A stretch of 64,000 nt of DNA from an uncultured Acidobacteriota bacterium (lineage in GTDB: Bacteria > Acidobacteriota > Terriglobia > Terriglobales > Acidobacteriaceae), in contig CAILAC010000016.1 in assembly GCA_903832055.1 (NCBI GenBank), positions 434,001 through 498,000 of the forward strand, given 5' to 3'. The notes under the pieces are model-generated. The model did no database searches, had not been told where the DNA came from, and saw only the letters and a list, made by a program, of their open reading frames with translations. The position numbers and the translations under genes are program-made. Positions 46,502-56,479 of the stretch are shown in pieces (positions within the stretch are counted from its first letter, which is position 1; the number at the start of each line of letters is the position of its first letter).

Positions 46502-47345
46502 CCAATCAGAATCCCCATCAATCACCAGTTTTGAAGGGGCACGGCTTCAGCGCCTGCCACGCTTCTCGGGACAATGGCCGGGTGCCCCATGTCCCGCCTC
46601 TGGGACATGGGATTTCACAAATGTCAACCACCCCTTGCCCTAGCTTTTATGTCCGTCATTCCTGAAGGGAATCTGCTGTTGCCCTCGCCTTTCTGTCAGT
46701 CATTCCCAAATCAACGGGCCTGCCAGGCCCGCCCGGAGGGAACAGGGGCCTTCAGGCCCCTGAATAGCTCACCCCAAACAAACCCGGCTTCAGCCGCGGG
46801 CCGTCGCCCCCGTCAGGCAGGCCGGGGATTCATCCCCGGCACCAAAGGCCGGGTGCCCCATCCTTTCCGCGCAGCTTGCGGAAAGGTTGGGCGGAGGCAC
46901 CGCTACAGTTGCAACTTCGCATCCAACGGCTTTACCTTGAGTACCTGTTGGGTGCTCGGCCCAGGCGGAGAAAGGCTGACCGAATACGCAGCCACGGACG
47001 GCTGGCGCAGCCTGGACGATGTTCCGTCCAAATCTGAAAGCCAATTTGGAGGGCCTTCCCTTCCACGCTTCTTGTGTAAGTGTGCGTTGCTACAATTCCT
47101 GCCTTCCTCAAATCCCCTCAATCTCCCCCCATTTCGATGCCGATAATTTCCCCTTCAAGGCGCATAACCAACACTGCACCCGGAGTCCGCGCTTCATACG
47201 CACAGCAACAGCGCCCGCCAGATCGCAAATTGCGATAATTGCACCAGCCAAAAGGTACCCCCCTCCCCCCCTCCAATATTTTCAAGCCCTTCCGTTAATT
47301 AAGTGGTAAATACCCAGCCGCAGGCCGCGCTAAAATTAGAGAGCC
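46502..47345. repeat. Hairpin- and repeat-rich intergenic region
   Basis: 844 bases without a credible gene. It holds two copies of a unit beginning GGCCGGGTGCCCCAT, each followed by its own stem (46576-46612 and 46848-46890), a dispersed repeat (46654-46683), hairpins GGGCCTG/CAGGCCC near 46720, AGGGGCCT/AGGCCCCT near 46745, and a near-perfect palindrome at 46821-46840 (GCCGGGGAT/ATCCCCGGC). The only long open frame (46574-47146) is made of these repeats. Confidence 0.7.
46654..46683 (+). repeat. Dispersed intergenic repeat, copy D
   Basis: CGTCATTCCTGAAGGGAATC then TGCTGTTGCC; nearly identical with 31577-31604. A degenerate piece, GTCATTCCCAAATCAACG, follows near 46700. Confidence 0.65.
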
Positions 47346-48830
47346 ATGCCAACCGTCTCGCTGTCTCCTGAAGTCACCGCCAAGTACGAGGTCGTCATCG
47401 GCCTTGAAGTCCACGTGCAGCTGCTCACCACCACCAAAGCCTTCTGCGGCTGCGCGAATCACTACGGTTCGGCCCCTAATACCAACGTCTGCCCAGTCTG
47501 CCTAGGCCTGCCCGGAGCACTGCCCGTGCTCAATCGCCAGGCAGTCGAGTTCGCCTCCCTCACCGGGCTCGCGCTGAACTGCAAAATCCGCGAGCGGTCT
47601 GTCTTTGCCCGCAAAAACTACTTCTACCCTGATTCCCCCAAGGGCTATCAAATCTCCCAGTTCGACAAGCCCATCGCCGAGCACGGCTGGATTGACCTGC
47701 TCGACACCCCAACCTCCGACGGCTCTCCAAAACGCATCGGCGTTACCCGAGCCCACATGGAAGAAGATGCCGGCAAAAGCATCCACGATGGCTTCGCCGA
47801 CTCTGCTACGCGCACCTACGTTGACCTAAACCGCTGCGGCACCCCCCTGGTAGAAATCGTCTCAGAACCCGATATGCGCACCCCCGACGAGGCCTACGAA
47901 TACCTCACTCGCCTCAAGGAAATCCTTTTGTTTGCAGGCGTTTCCGACTGCAACATGGAAGAGGGTTCGCTGCGCTGCGACGCCAATGTGAGCATCATGC
48001 CACGCGGAGCAAAGCAGTTTGGCACCAAGGTTGAAGTCAAGAACGTCAACAGCTTCCGCTACGTCCGCGCTGCGCTCGAATACGAAATTGAGCGCCAGAT
48101 TGAAATCGTCGAAGCTGGCGGCATCATCAAGCAGGAGACGCGGCTGTGGAGCCAGCCCGAGGGCCGCACTTTTTCCATGCGGTCGAAAGAGCAGGCCCAC
48201 GACTACCGCTACTTCCCTGAACCGGATTTGCCACCGCTGGTGGTTTCTGAGGAATGGCTGGCAGAAATTGCCTCAACCATGCCGGAGCTGCCGGAGGCGC
48301 GGCGCAAGCGCATGATCGCCGAGTACGAACTGGCCGAGCAGGACGCGCAGACTCTTACGGCCACACGCGAATTTGCCGACCAGTTTGAAGAAGTGGCGCG
48401 CACGGCAAAGAGCCCGCGCCGGGTGGCCAACCTGCTGCTCTCAGAACTTGGGGGAAGGCTGAAGGCTGCCGGGATTGAGCTGGAGCATTCGCCGGTTTCG
48501 CTGCGGGGCATTGTGCAGGCTGCGGATTTGATGGAAGAGGGCAAGATCAGTTCCAAGCAGTTGAAGCAGCTTTTTGATATTTGCTTTGAAAAATCTGAGG
48601 ATTTTCCGACGGTTTATGAGCGGGAGAAGCCGCAGCAGATTTCTGACGCGGGGGCGATAGAAGCGCTGATCGATCAGGTAATTGAGGCGAATCCTGCACA
48701 GGTGGCGCAGTACCGTGGGGGGAAAAAGACGGTCGCGGCATTCTTTGTGGGGCAGGTGATGCGGGCTTCAAAGGGGCAGGCGAATCCGGCGCTTTTGAAT
48801 GAACTGGTGACGAAAAAGCTGGATGGATAG
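47346..48830 (+). CDS. gatB: Asp-tRNA(Asn)/Glu-tRNA(Gln) amidotransferase subunit B
   Basis: GatB is the kinase/tRNA-binding subunit of GatCAB, which amidates misacylated Glu-tRNA(Gln). The 494-residue protein has VIGLEVHVQL, a zinc site CGCANHYG...CPVCLGLPG, LNRCGTPLVEIVSEPD, GSLRCDANVS and EVKNVNSF, with the helical and YqeY-type tail (GQVMRASKGQANPALLNELV). Length is normal. The first two thirds use C-ending codons and the last third G-ending codons; the change comes near 48.1-48.3 kb and coincides with a reversal of strand composition. gatA and gatC are not adjacent. Confidence 0.95.
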   Translation: MPTVSLSPEVTAKYEVVIGLEVHVQLLTTTKAFCGCANHYGSAPNTNVCPVCLGLPGALPVLNRQAVEFASLTGLALNCKIRERSVFARKNYFYPDSPKGYQISQFDKPIAEHGWIDLLDTPTSDGSPKRIGVTRAHMEEDAGKSIHDGFADSATRTYVDLNRCGTPLVEIVSEPDMRTPDEAYEYLTRLKEILLFAGVSDCNMEEGSLRCDANVSIMPRGAKQFGTKVEVKNVNSFRYVRAALEYEIERQIEIVEAGGIIKQETRLWSQPEGRTFSMRSKEQAHDYRYFPEPDLPPLVVSEEWLAEIASTMPELPEARRKRMIAEYELAEQDAQTLTATREFADQFEEVARTAKSPRRVANLLLSELGGRLKAAGIELEHSPVSLRGIVQAADLMEEGKISSKQLKQLFDICFEKSEDFPTVYEREKPQQISDAGAIEALIDQVIEANPAQVAQYRGGKKTVAAFFVGQVMRASKGQANPALLNELVTKKLDG

Positions 48831-49070
48831 GGCTTTTGGGGGGCGCAGCCAAATTGTTACACGTGTAAGAATTTGCTGAATGGGACGGCTCTGGAAAAGT
48901 TTGTTCGAAGTGGTTTGGTTTGTGCGGGTTGCATTTGCAGATGATGAGGGGCATTTGTGCCTTGTACCAGCGAATGGGGATTTTGCACATTTTGCGGTTG
49001 TGGAACGCGGCTGAATTGCGCGCAAGGTGCGGATAGTCGCCAGGGATAGAACGGGCGCAGGATAGTAGTC

Positions 49071-50111
49071 ATGATGAACCCTGAAGCCGTAATCGACCGA
49101 ACGCAGGCGTGGGAGCAACTGCTGGCCCGTGATTCGGAAGCTGACTTTTTCTATGCTGTGACGACGACCGGCGTTTTTTGCCGGACTGATTGCGCGAGCC
49201 GACGACCCTTGCTTGAGAACACACGCTTCTTCAGGACTGCGACTGAAGCCAGGGCTGCGGGCTTTCGCGCCTGCCAGAGATGCAAGCCGGAATTGCCGCG
49301 TCCAGCTTCGGCGGTGGCCCGGATGTGCGCCTATCTTGAGAGCAGAGCGGACCGGCCGGTGCGGCTGGCGGAGCTGGGAAAGCTTGCCGGTATCAGCCCA
49401 TTTACGGCGCAGCGGGTTTTCAAACAGGCGATGGGCGTGAGCCCGGCGCAGTACCAGCGGGCGATGCGGGCGAGCGCCTTTCGCGACCAGCTGAGGGATG
49501 GAGAGACGACCGTGACGGAGGCGATTTACGAGGCTGGATATGGCTCGTCGAGCCGGGCTTACGAGCCGGCCCCTTTGGGGATGACGCCGGGACGATTTAT
49601 GGCGGGCGGGCGCGGGGAGACGATTGGGTTTGCGATTGCGCCGTCTGAAGGCATGGGCAACATTCTTGTGGCGGCGACGGAGAGGGGGATCTGCTGGGTT
49701 TCGCTGGGGGATTCAGAAGAAGAACTTGAAAGCGGGCTGCGCGCTGAATTTCCTGCGGCGACGATCAGGCCGGACGAGAAGCTGGGGGAGAGTGTTGCCC
49801 TGGTGCTGAAAACGGTGCAGGGGGGAGGCGGCGAGAATCGATTGCCGCTCGACCTGCGGGGGACGGCTTTTCAACTGCGGGTGTGGAGCGCATTGCAGCA
49901 GATTCCCCTGGGCGAGACGCGCAGCTACAGCCAGTTGGCCGCGGAGATGGGCAACCCGAAGGCGACGCGAGCGGTGGCGCGGGCCTGCGCGACGAATCGC
50001 GTGGCGGTGCTGGTGCCATGCCACAGGGTTGTGGGCGCGTCGGGATCGCTGACCGGCTACCGGTGGGGCGTGGAGCGGAAGCGGGAGCTGTTGGCTAAGG
50101 AACGCGTATGA
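49071..50111 (+). CDS. ada: Bifunctional Ada: methyl-DNA repair and transcription activator
   Basis: Ada repairs alkylphosphotriesters and O6-methylguanine and, once methylated, activates alkylation-response genes. All modules are here: the N-terminal zinc tetrad Cys37, Cys41, Cys68, Cys71 (FCRTDC and ACQRC), the AraC-like DNA-binding helices (LAELGKLAGISPFTAQRVFK and the YEAGYGSSSRAYE second unit), and the C-terminal methyltransferase with active-site LVPCHRVVGASG. Length 346 is normal (354 in E. coli). A second ATG at 49074 is possible. 240 bases without features precede it. No alk genes follow. Confidence 0.93.
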   Translation: MMNPEAVIDRTQAWEQLLARDSEADFFYAVTTTGVFCRTDCASRRPLLENTRFFRTATEARAAGFRACQRCKPELPRPASAVARMCAYLESRADRPVRLAELGKLAGISPFTAQRVFKQAMGVSPAQYQRAMRASAFRDQLRDGETTVTEAIYEAGYGSSSRAYEPAPLGMTPGRFMAGGRGETIGFAIAPSEGMGNILVAATERGICWVSLGDSEEELESGLRAEFPAATIRPDEKLGESVALVLKTVQGGGGENRLPLDLRGTAFQLRVWSALQQIPLGETRSYSQLAAEMGNPKATRAVARACATNRVAVLVPCHRVVGASGSLTGYRWGVERKRELLAKERV

Positions 50112-50509
50112 CGCTAGCTAGCGGAGCTGAACCGGAGATCGCGCGGCTCCTATTCGCGGATGTTTTTGGGGAGTGCTTCTGAGGAGGGCTTTTTTCGCTC
50201 AGGCTGCTCAATTTGATGGGTAAACCATGCAGCGTGAGAGCATTGGCATGGAGTCAACAGTCGAGAGATCAGGCTCCGGCCATATTCCTGGACACTGGCG
50301 GACATTGGACAAGTAATCGAAATCGGCGAAGGCCTCGGCGACGATGAACTCGTTGAGAACCGGCATTAGGGCCCAACGCGATGAACAAAGGAAAGCGACT
50401 TTCAACGTAGAATCCAAGATTAGATGCATGCTTGAGAGAGGCTATACAGACAGCCGATAGACGGATGTTGAGCTTTCCTATGGTTAACTGATTGGTGGGG
50501 AACAACATA
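50112..50509. other. Intergenic region before the ABC exporter genes
   Basis: About 400 bases. A 73-codon minus-strand frame (50208-50429) shows LNEFIVAEAFADFDYLSNV, which might be a remnant of a mobile-element gene, but it has no recognisable family and no ribosome site. No terminator or promoter can be named. Confidence 0.35.
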
Positions 50510-51241
50510 GTGATTGACTGCAGATCCGCGACGAAGAGCTATGCCTCTCGGCCTGTTCTCCGAGGCATCGACCTCGTTGTAGAACCTGGCATTTGTGCCC
50601 TATTAGGGGCTAACGGCGCCGGCAAGTCCACGCTGCTGCGGCTGCTCTCAGGATTAGAGGAGCCAGACAGCGGTTCCGTGTTCATCGGCGGCCTAGGCTT
50701 CCGTGACCATGGAGTTGAAATCCGGCGAAATTTGGGTGTGCTTCCCGAGGGGCTCGGGCTGTTCGAGTCTTTGACGGTCATCGAGAACCTGATGGCAATC
50801 GGACCTATTTATGGACTCACAAAGAGTGAAACAGCAGCTCGAGCAGCGGACCTGCTAGGACTGCTCGATCTTACGCCAGGACGCCACACCGTTGCACGCA
50901 GTTGTTCGTTCGGCATGAGGAAGAAGACCGCCTTGGCCATGGCCCTCCTGCACAATCCGAGGGTACTGCTGCTGGATGAGCCGTTTGAAGGTATTGATCC
51001 CGCATCGTCCGCAGTCGTTGAGATGCTGCTTAGCAAACTCGCGAGCGATGGCGCTACGATCTTGCTGACCTCTCATATTCTGTCGATCGTGCAGAAGATA
51101 GCCACCCGCGTAGTCATTCTTCACCAAGGTCGAGTTGAATCAGATTTCAACCCGTCCATGGCAGACGAAGGCGTTGAGGAGGTGTATTTCAGCATCGTTG
51201 GCGATCCACAGCCGGAGGTGCCGGATTGGCTCAGATCCTAG
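50510..51241 (+). CDS. ABC transporter ATP-binding protein
   Basis: A 243-residue ABC ATPase. Walker A LLGANGAGKSTLL, a Q-loop replaced by LGVLPEGLGLFESLTV (E in place of the usual Q), signature SFGMRKKTALAMAL rather than LSGGQ, Walker B VLLLDEPFEGIDP, and switch LTSHIL. The diverged signature resembles ABC-2-type exporters with a permissive consensus. The start is GTG 50510 behind GGTGGGG; TTG 50492 is possible. The permease gene overlaps its end by 16 bases. No substrate can be given. Confidence 0.85.
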   Translation: MIDCRSATKSYASRPVLRGIDLVVEPGICALLGANGAGKSTLLRLLSGLEEPDSGSVFIGGLGFRDHGVEIRRNLGVLPEGLGLFESLTVIENLMAIGPIYGLTKSETAARAADLLGLLDLTPGRHTVARSCSFGMRKKTALAMALLHNPRVLLLDEPFEGIDPASSAVVEMLLSKLASDGATILLTSHILSIVQKIATRVVILHQGRVESDFNPSMADEGVEEVYFSIVGDPQPEVPDWLRS

Positions 51242-52272
51242 CCCTTTTGTTCTTGCTGAAGAAACTGATGTTGAAGGAACTGAGCAGCTTTTCATCGGTG
51301 CGTTTCAACAACTTCCTGTTCTCCGTCCTTTTCATTATGTCCGCTGGTTTCGAAAGCGGGGCACCGAAAGCAGCATTTTGGAGTACGTTCTTCTTTCAAA
51401 TTGTCCTCCTTGCGCCTCTGCTTGTTACTTTTTCCATAGATACACAGCATAGGTTGCCCCCGGAGCGAGTCAGTACTTGGCCGCTGACACGTACACAAAG
51501 ACTCTTACTCAGTTCCGTAAGTTTCGCGTTGAATCCATCATTTATTGTGCTGTTTTTCGGCTATCTGTTCTGGATGGGCCTGGCTGCAGGTCTCTTTTTT
51601 GTTCTGTTGGCGCTAATCGTCCATGGGACGGTATACGCCGTCGGCCGTCTCCCGTTCGAGCTAAGGACACCTGCAGGTTTCAACATCTCAAGTACACCCC
51701 TGAAGGTCGGCGGAATCGCGCAAGAAATGTGGCAGGAGCTGCAGGGAACCCTGGACTTTTGGACAGCGCTGCTTATAGCGGTTTGCGGAACCCTTTATCG
51801 ATTGTTTGGGCGGGCACCAGAGCCCGAAGCTTTTCCGATACTTTCGTTATTTGTGGGTATTGCAATGAGCACGATTGCGCAACGCATGCTCTGTCTCGAT
51901 GAAGGCCGAGCACGACAGCGCTATCGTCTCCTACCGATAGCAGGTTGGAAGCTGCTCGTCACGCAGGACATGACTTTCCTGGTCCCACTCGCCGCCATGG
52001 TTTCACTCCTAAGTCTACGAACAGGCATTGCATTCGGCTTGGTCGCTATCGCAGTCGGACGATACCCGTCGCTGAGGCAGCGGGCGAACCAGCGCAGATG
52101 GCGTTTCGTTGGAGGAGATCCGCGTTTCGGAGTAGCACAGGTTCTCTTGGGTGGATTAGCCGGAATTGGAGCAGCAAGGATGGGACTCTGGGTCTTGGCC
52201 GTTGCCGTCGCCCTCTACCTGATCTCCGTATTCTGGGGCGAGTTACTCTGGAGACGCTCCTTGACTGCTTAG
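51226..52272 (+). CDS. ABC-2-like membrane protein (exporter permease)
   Basis: A 348-residue membrane protein with about eight to ten hydrophobic segments (for example FLFSVLFIMSAGF, FFFQIVLLAPLLVTFSI, LFFGYLFWMGLAAGLFFVLLALIVHG as two adjacent helices, and VLAVAVALYLISVFWGELLW). It starts at TTG 51226, inside the ATPase gene, with GGAGG six bases upstream, so translation is coupled. There is no conserved motif; its partner ATPase makes it the likely permease. RTQRLLLSSV and DEGRARQRYRLLPI loops are cytoplasmic. Function of the exporter unknown. Confidence 0.75.
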   Translation: MAQILALLFLLKKLMLKELSSFSSVRFNNFLFSVLFIMSAGFESGAPKAAFWSTFFFQIVLLAPLLVTFSIDTQHRLPPERVSTWPLTRTQRLLLSSVSFALNPSFIVLFFGYLFWMGLAAGLFFVLLALIVHGTVYAVGRLPFELRTPAGFNISSTPLKVGGIAQEMWQELQGTLDFWTALLIAVCGTLYRLFGRAPEPEAFPILSLFVGIAMSTIAQRMLCLDEGRARQRYRLLPIAGWKLLVTQDMTFLVPLAAMVSLLSLRTGIAFGLVAIAVGRYPSLRQRANQRRWRFVGGDPRFGVAQVLLGGLAGIGAARMGLWVLAVAVALYLISVFWGELLWRRSLTA

Positions 52273-52520
52273 TCGAAAAACGCGTCTCTTGTAGAGTTGC
52301 CGAAGCAGCGACGTCGGACAACAATAGGATTGGTAGGGGAAAGCCTGCCTCTGTTTATTCGAACCCGACGCGGTGGCCCCGGTCCCTCGCGGTTGGGGCC
52401 CGGGAGGCACGAAAGCTCAAATCGAAAAAGTATTACCTCCCGAATACGCGCTTTGCACAACCGACCTATCTGTACTGACGCACTATCGCCAACGCGCTTA
52501 TCGAACGTCAATCCCGTCTT

Positions 52521-52555
52521 AAATGCAGCTTCTTTGCTTTGCTCAGGATGACAAT
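52521..52555 (-). repeat. Dispersed intergenic repeat, copy E (inverse orientation)
   Basis: On the minus strand: CATTGTCATCCTGAGCAAAG then CAAAGAAGCTGCATTT. Matches 37463-37496 in pattern (GTCATCCTGA, then GAA and CTGC). Confidence 0.6.
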
Positions 52556-52595
52556 GTGTCATGCGAACTGGGCGGAATTTTTCCCTTGAACATGG

Positions 52596-52637
52596 AACGC
52601 CCTGCGTCTTTGAGAGAGGCGCAGGGCGTTTGGTTTT
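52596..52637 (+). terminator. Rho-independent-type terminator
   Basis: AACGCCCTGCG and CGCAGGGCGTT form a perfect eleven-base stem over a 13-base loop, followed on the plus strand by TGGTTTTTGG. It probably stops transcripts from the ABC operon and lies only 10 bases from the stop of the convergent SDR gene. Confidence 0.65.
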
Positions 52638-52647
52638 TGGGAAGCAA

Positions 52648-53400
52648 TTACATGCGGAAGCCGCCGGAGGCGTAGATGGTTTGTCCGGTGACCCAGCCTG
52701 CGTCGTCTGAGGCCAGGAACGCGGCCACAGTCGCCACATCTCTGGGCTGGCCTGCGCGGCCGAGCGGGGTGCCGGCGACGGTGTTGGTTTCAAAGTCGCT
52801 GCCGGCGATGCCTGCTGAATGCGTGCCTTCGGTGAGAACGAGGCCGGGATTGAGCGAGTTCACGCGAATGCCCCGGGCCCCGAGCTCCTTTGAAAGCGAG
52901 ACCGTGATTGAGTCCACGGCACCCTTGGTTGCGCTGTAAACCGAGCCCTGCGGAGCCGCCATCTGGCCAACCACCGAGCCAATGTTGATGATGCTGCCGC
53001 CGGTGGCGGGGAACTGAGACACAGCCGCCTGCGTCGTCAGCAATAGTCCCAAGACGTTTAGATTGAACTGCTTGTGGAAGTGGTCGGTGGTGATGGCCTC
53101 AAGCGGGGCAAACTCGTAGACGCCGGCGTTGTTGACGAGGATGTCGATCGGTCCTAATTCCTTGGCTACGGCGTTGACGAGGCCGGTGACGCTGGCGGGG
53201 TCAGCGACGTTGGCCTGAATGGCGATGGCTTTGCCGCCGGCGGCTTTGATGGCGTCGACCACCTTGTTTGCGCCTTCGGCGCTGGAGGCGTAGTTGACGG
53301 CTACGGCGGCTCCGTTTGCCGCGAGTTCGAGGGCGATAGCTGCTCCGATGCCTTTGCTTGCGCCGGTGACGAGGGCGACTTTTCCGTTGAGTTTGCTCAT
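52648..53400 (-). CDS. SDR-family oxidoreductase (FabG-like)
   Basis: A 250-residue classical SDR: TGASKGIGAAIA (cofactor), NNAGVYEF, catalytic Ser in IINIGSVVG, YSATKGAVD (YxxxK), and a Pro-Gly turn NPGLVLTEGTHSAG. The arginine/asparagine after the second strand (VNYASSAEG) favours NADPH. The family reduces many ketones, so the substrate is not fixed. AGGAG precedes the ATG. An inverted repeat at 53440-53463 marks its promoter region, and an ArsR-type regulator lies upstream on the same strand. Confidence 0.88.
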   Translation of the reverse strand: MSKLNGKVALVTGASKGIGAAIALELAANGAAVAVNYASSAEGANKVVDAIKAAGGKAIAIQANVADPASVTGLVNAVAKELGPIDILVNNAGVYEFAPLEAITTDHFHKQFNLNVLGLLLTTQAAVSQFPATGGSIINIGSVVGQMAAPQGSVYSATKGAVDSITVSLSKELGARGIRVNSLNPGLVLTEGTHSAGIAGSDFETNTVAGTPLGRAGQPRDVATVAAFLASDDAGWVTGQTIYASGGFRM

Positions 53401-53439
53401 GATGAATCTCCTTGTTTCTCAGTCGCGGCCGTTGGACCG

Positions 53440-53463
53440 TTCGACATTTCGATAACTGTCGAA
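53440..53463. promoter_or_regulatory. Inverted repeat upstream of SDR gene, candidate operator
   Basis: TTCGACA and TGTCGAA are exact reverse complements ten bases apart; a second TTCGA lies inside the spacer. It is 40 bases before the SDR start and about 75 bases after the ArsR-type gene, so ArsR control is plausible. Confidence 0.45.
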
Positions 53464-53538
53464 TTGATGTCGCTGAAGTTGCGAAGGATTCAAGGACGCG
53501 CAAAATAATTATCGAGACGAAGGATGGCTGGGACGGGG

Positions 53539-53850
53539 CTAGAGGCGGCCGAGGTCGGTGAGGAAGGCTTGCCAGATTTCGCGACGGAGGGTGAGGCGGG
53601 CGAATTTGCCTTCGCGGGTGATGTGGATGAGGCCGGCGGATTCGAGTTCTTTGAGGTGGTGGGAGAGGGTTGCGGCGGCGATGGGCATGCAGGCGCGCAG
53701 GTCGGTGCAGGCGGAGGATTGGTCGGTGTGGGAGAGCCGCTCGATGATTTCGAGGCGGCGGGGTTCGCCGAGGGCTTTGAGGATGGCCATGCGCTGGGTT
53801 GCTGAGAGGGTGAGGGCAGCGGTTAGTTCACTTTCGGATGGCAAGGGCAT
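53539..53850 (-). CDS. ArsR-family regulator
   Basis: A 103-residue winged-helix protein: ILKALGEPRRLEIIERLSH, a middle with two Cys (SSACTDLRACMPIAAATLSHHLKEL, core LRACMPIAAATLSHHLKEL), and wing GLIHITREGKFARLTLRRE. The Cys-x6-Cys pair is outside the usual ELCVCDL metal site, so metal sensing cannot be assumed. ATG 53850 is chosen where the homology starts; the frame extends upstream to 54171 but only as antisense-like sequence. It precedes the SDR gene by 138 bases in the same direction and probably regulates it. Confidence 0.82.
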   Translation of the reverse strand: MPLPSESELTAALTLSATQRMAILKALGEPRRLEIIERLSHTDQSSACTDLRACMPIAAATLSHHLKELESAGLIHITREGKFARLTLRREIWQAFLTDLGRL

Positions 53851-53998
53851 CTTCCTCGTTGCATTGATGTTACTGCATTGGAATGCGGGGTCGCGTGGGT
53901 GGTGGCGGCTATAACCGAGAGGTCGCCGGTACTGACAAGGACTGCGTCGGGCGGAGATGGGATTTGCTGAGTTGGGCGAGCAGGTGGGAATTTGAGTC

Positions 53999-54928
53999 TC
54001 AGGCTGGTTTCTCGGCGACGACGAGCAGGGTCTGGAAGTGGGGGGCTTCGGGTTCTTTGTGGACGACGGAGGTTTGGACTTCTCGGAAGCCGACGCGGTC
54101 GAGCATGGATTCGAGCTCGGTTTCGCTGAAGCCGAGCCACTCGTCGGCGTAGAGTTCGCGGGCCTCTTCAAAGCGGTGCTTCACCAGGTCGAGGACAACG
54201 ATGCGACCGCCGGGGCGGAGGATGCGCCGGGCCTGGTGTAGAGCGCGTTCAGGGTGCAAGGCGTGGTGCAGTGATTGGGAAAAGAAAACGATGTCGACGG
54301 CAGAGTCGTCGATGGGGAGCTCTTCCATGTCGCCGAGGCGGTAGTCGATGTTTGTGACTCCGTTGCGGAGGGCCTGTTCGCGGCCAACTTCAATCATTTT
54401 GGCTGAGGAGTCAACGGCGATAACTTTGGTTGCGCGCTGGGCGAGGAGGAGGGCGAATGCTCCTTCGCCGGCGCCCAGGTCAGCGATGACCATGGGGGGC
54501 ATGAGGCGGAGAAGCGCTTCGGCCATGCCCTTCCATGATTTGCCGGGGACATAGTCGCGACCGTGACGGCCTGCAACTGAGTCAAAGAAGCTGCGCATCT
54601 TATCCTGGCGTTTTTTGAGAACGAGCCGGACGGCGGCCTGATCTTGTGCGGTTTCGGGAATTTCGAGCTGCGCCTGGGCCAGCAACCGCTCGACGATTCC
54701 ATCTTGGGCGTCGATGGTGAGGGCATAGAAATTGCTTTTGCCGGTGCGGCGGTCTTCAACGAGGCCGGCCTGCTTGAGTTGGGAGAGGTGGGTGGAGATG
54801 GTGCTCTGGCCCATTCCGAGGATCTCCTGAAGTTCAGCGACGGAGAGTTCTTCTCCGCGCAGCAGCAGCAGGATGCGGAGGCGATTTGGATCGGCCACAA
54901 CGCGAAGGATTTTGATGATTGACGACAT
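53999..54928 (-). CDS. ArsR-type DNA-binding domain fused to SAM methyltransferase
   Basis: A 309-residue two-domain protein. Residues 1-90 are an ArsR helix-turn-helix (KILRVVADPNRLRILLLLRG, VAELQEILGMGQSTISTHLS, wing RRTGKSNFYALT) without metal-binding cysteines. From about residue 140 comes a class I SAM methyltransferase: VIADLGAGEGAFALLLAQ (motif I), VIAVDSSAKMIEVG, LPIDDSAVDIVFFSQSLHHA and RILRPGGRIVVLDL. It is divergent from ahcY with 56 bases between. The neighbour consumes S-adenosylhomocysteine, so the methyltransferase fold may serve as a SAM/SAH sensor for controlling the methionine cycle, or may be active. Known SahR regulators are ArsR-type; the fusion role is inferred. Confidence 0.85.
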   Translation of the reverse strand: MSSIIKILRVVADPNRLRILLLLRGEELSVAELQEILGMGQSTISTHLSQLKQAGLVEDRRTGKSNFYALTIDAQDGIVERLLAQAQLEIPETAQDQAAVRLVLKKRQDKMRSFFDSVAGRHGRDYVPGKSWKGMAEALLRLMPPMVIADLGAGEGAFALLLAQRATKVIAVDSSAKMIEVGREQALRNGVTNIDYRLGDMEELPIDDSAVDIVFFSQSLHHALHPERALHQARRILRPGGRIVVLDLVKHRFEEARELYADEWLGFSETELESMLDRVGFREVQTSVVHKEPEAPHFQTLLVVAEKPA

Positions 54929-54943
54929 AGGCAGAATCTGTTT

Positions 54944-54971
54944 ACATCAACATATCACGATGTGACGATAT
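54944..54971. promoter_or_regulatory. Inverted repeat between ArsR-methyltransferase gene and ahcY
   Basis: CATATC-AC-GATGTG (54951-54964) is a near-perfect palindrome (one mismatch), flanked by ATCAA on the left and ACGATAT on the right, so that ATATC/GATAT also pair. It sits in the shared 56-base promoter region. ArsR-type operators have this form. Confidence 0.45.
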
Positions 54972-54984
54972 AAGGAGAGTTTGC

Positions 54985-56415
<1,431 letters not shown>

Positions 56416-56430
56416 GCGGTTGCACGATCG

Positions 56431-56460
56431 AAAAGCCCCGGAGCGATCCGGGGCTTTTTT
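56431..56460. terminator. Bidirectional rho-independent terminator of ahcY and M56 gene
   Basis: AAAAGCCCCGG and CCGGGGCTTTT form an eleven-base stem with loop AGCGAT, followed by TTTTTT on the plus strand and by TTTT from the stem's own A-run on the minus strand. It separates convergent ahcY and the M56 peptidase gene. Confidence 0.85.
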
Positions 56461-56479
56461 GTGGGCGGGAAGCAGAGGC

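Larger units (their letters stand above)
52273..52647. other. Intergenic region with repeat and terminator
   Basis: 375 bases between convergent genes. It contains an inverted copy of the dispersed repeat (52521-52555) and a hairpin (52596-52637). I see no gene. Confidence 0.5.

Noticed and set aside
46574-47146. 190-codon frame in the repeat region
   Set aside because: It consists of hairpin units; no ribosome site and no protein-like pattern.
50208-50429. Small minus-strand frame as a transposase remnant
   Set aside because: No catalytic motif, inverted ends or target duplication could be seen.
52355-52400. TTCGAA with GC-rich surroundings, tRNA-like
   Set aside because: No acceptor or anticodon stem; the bases do not form a T-arm.
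54929-54984. SAH riboswitch before ahcY
   Set aside because: The space is only 56 bases, too short with the promoter, and has no matching structure.
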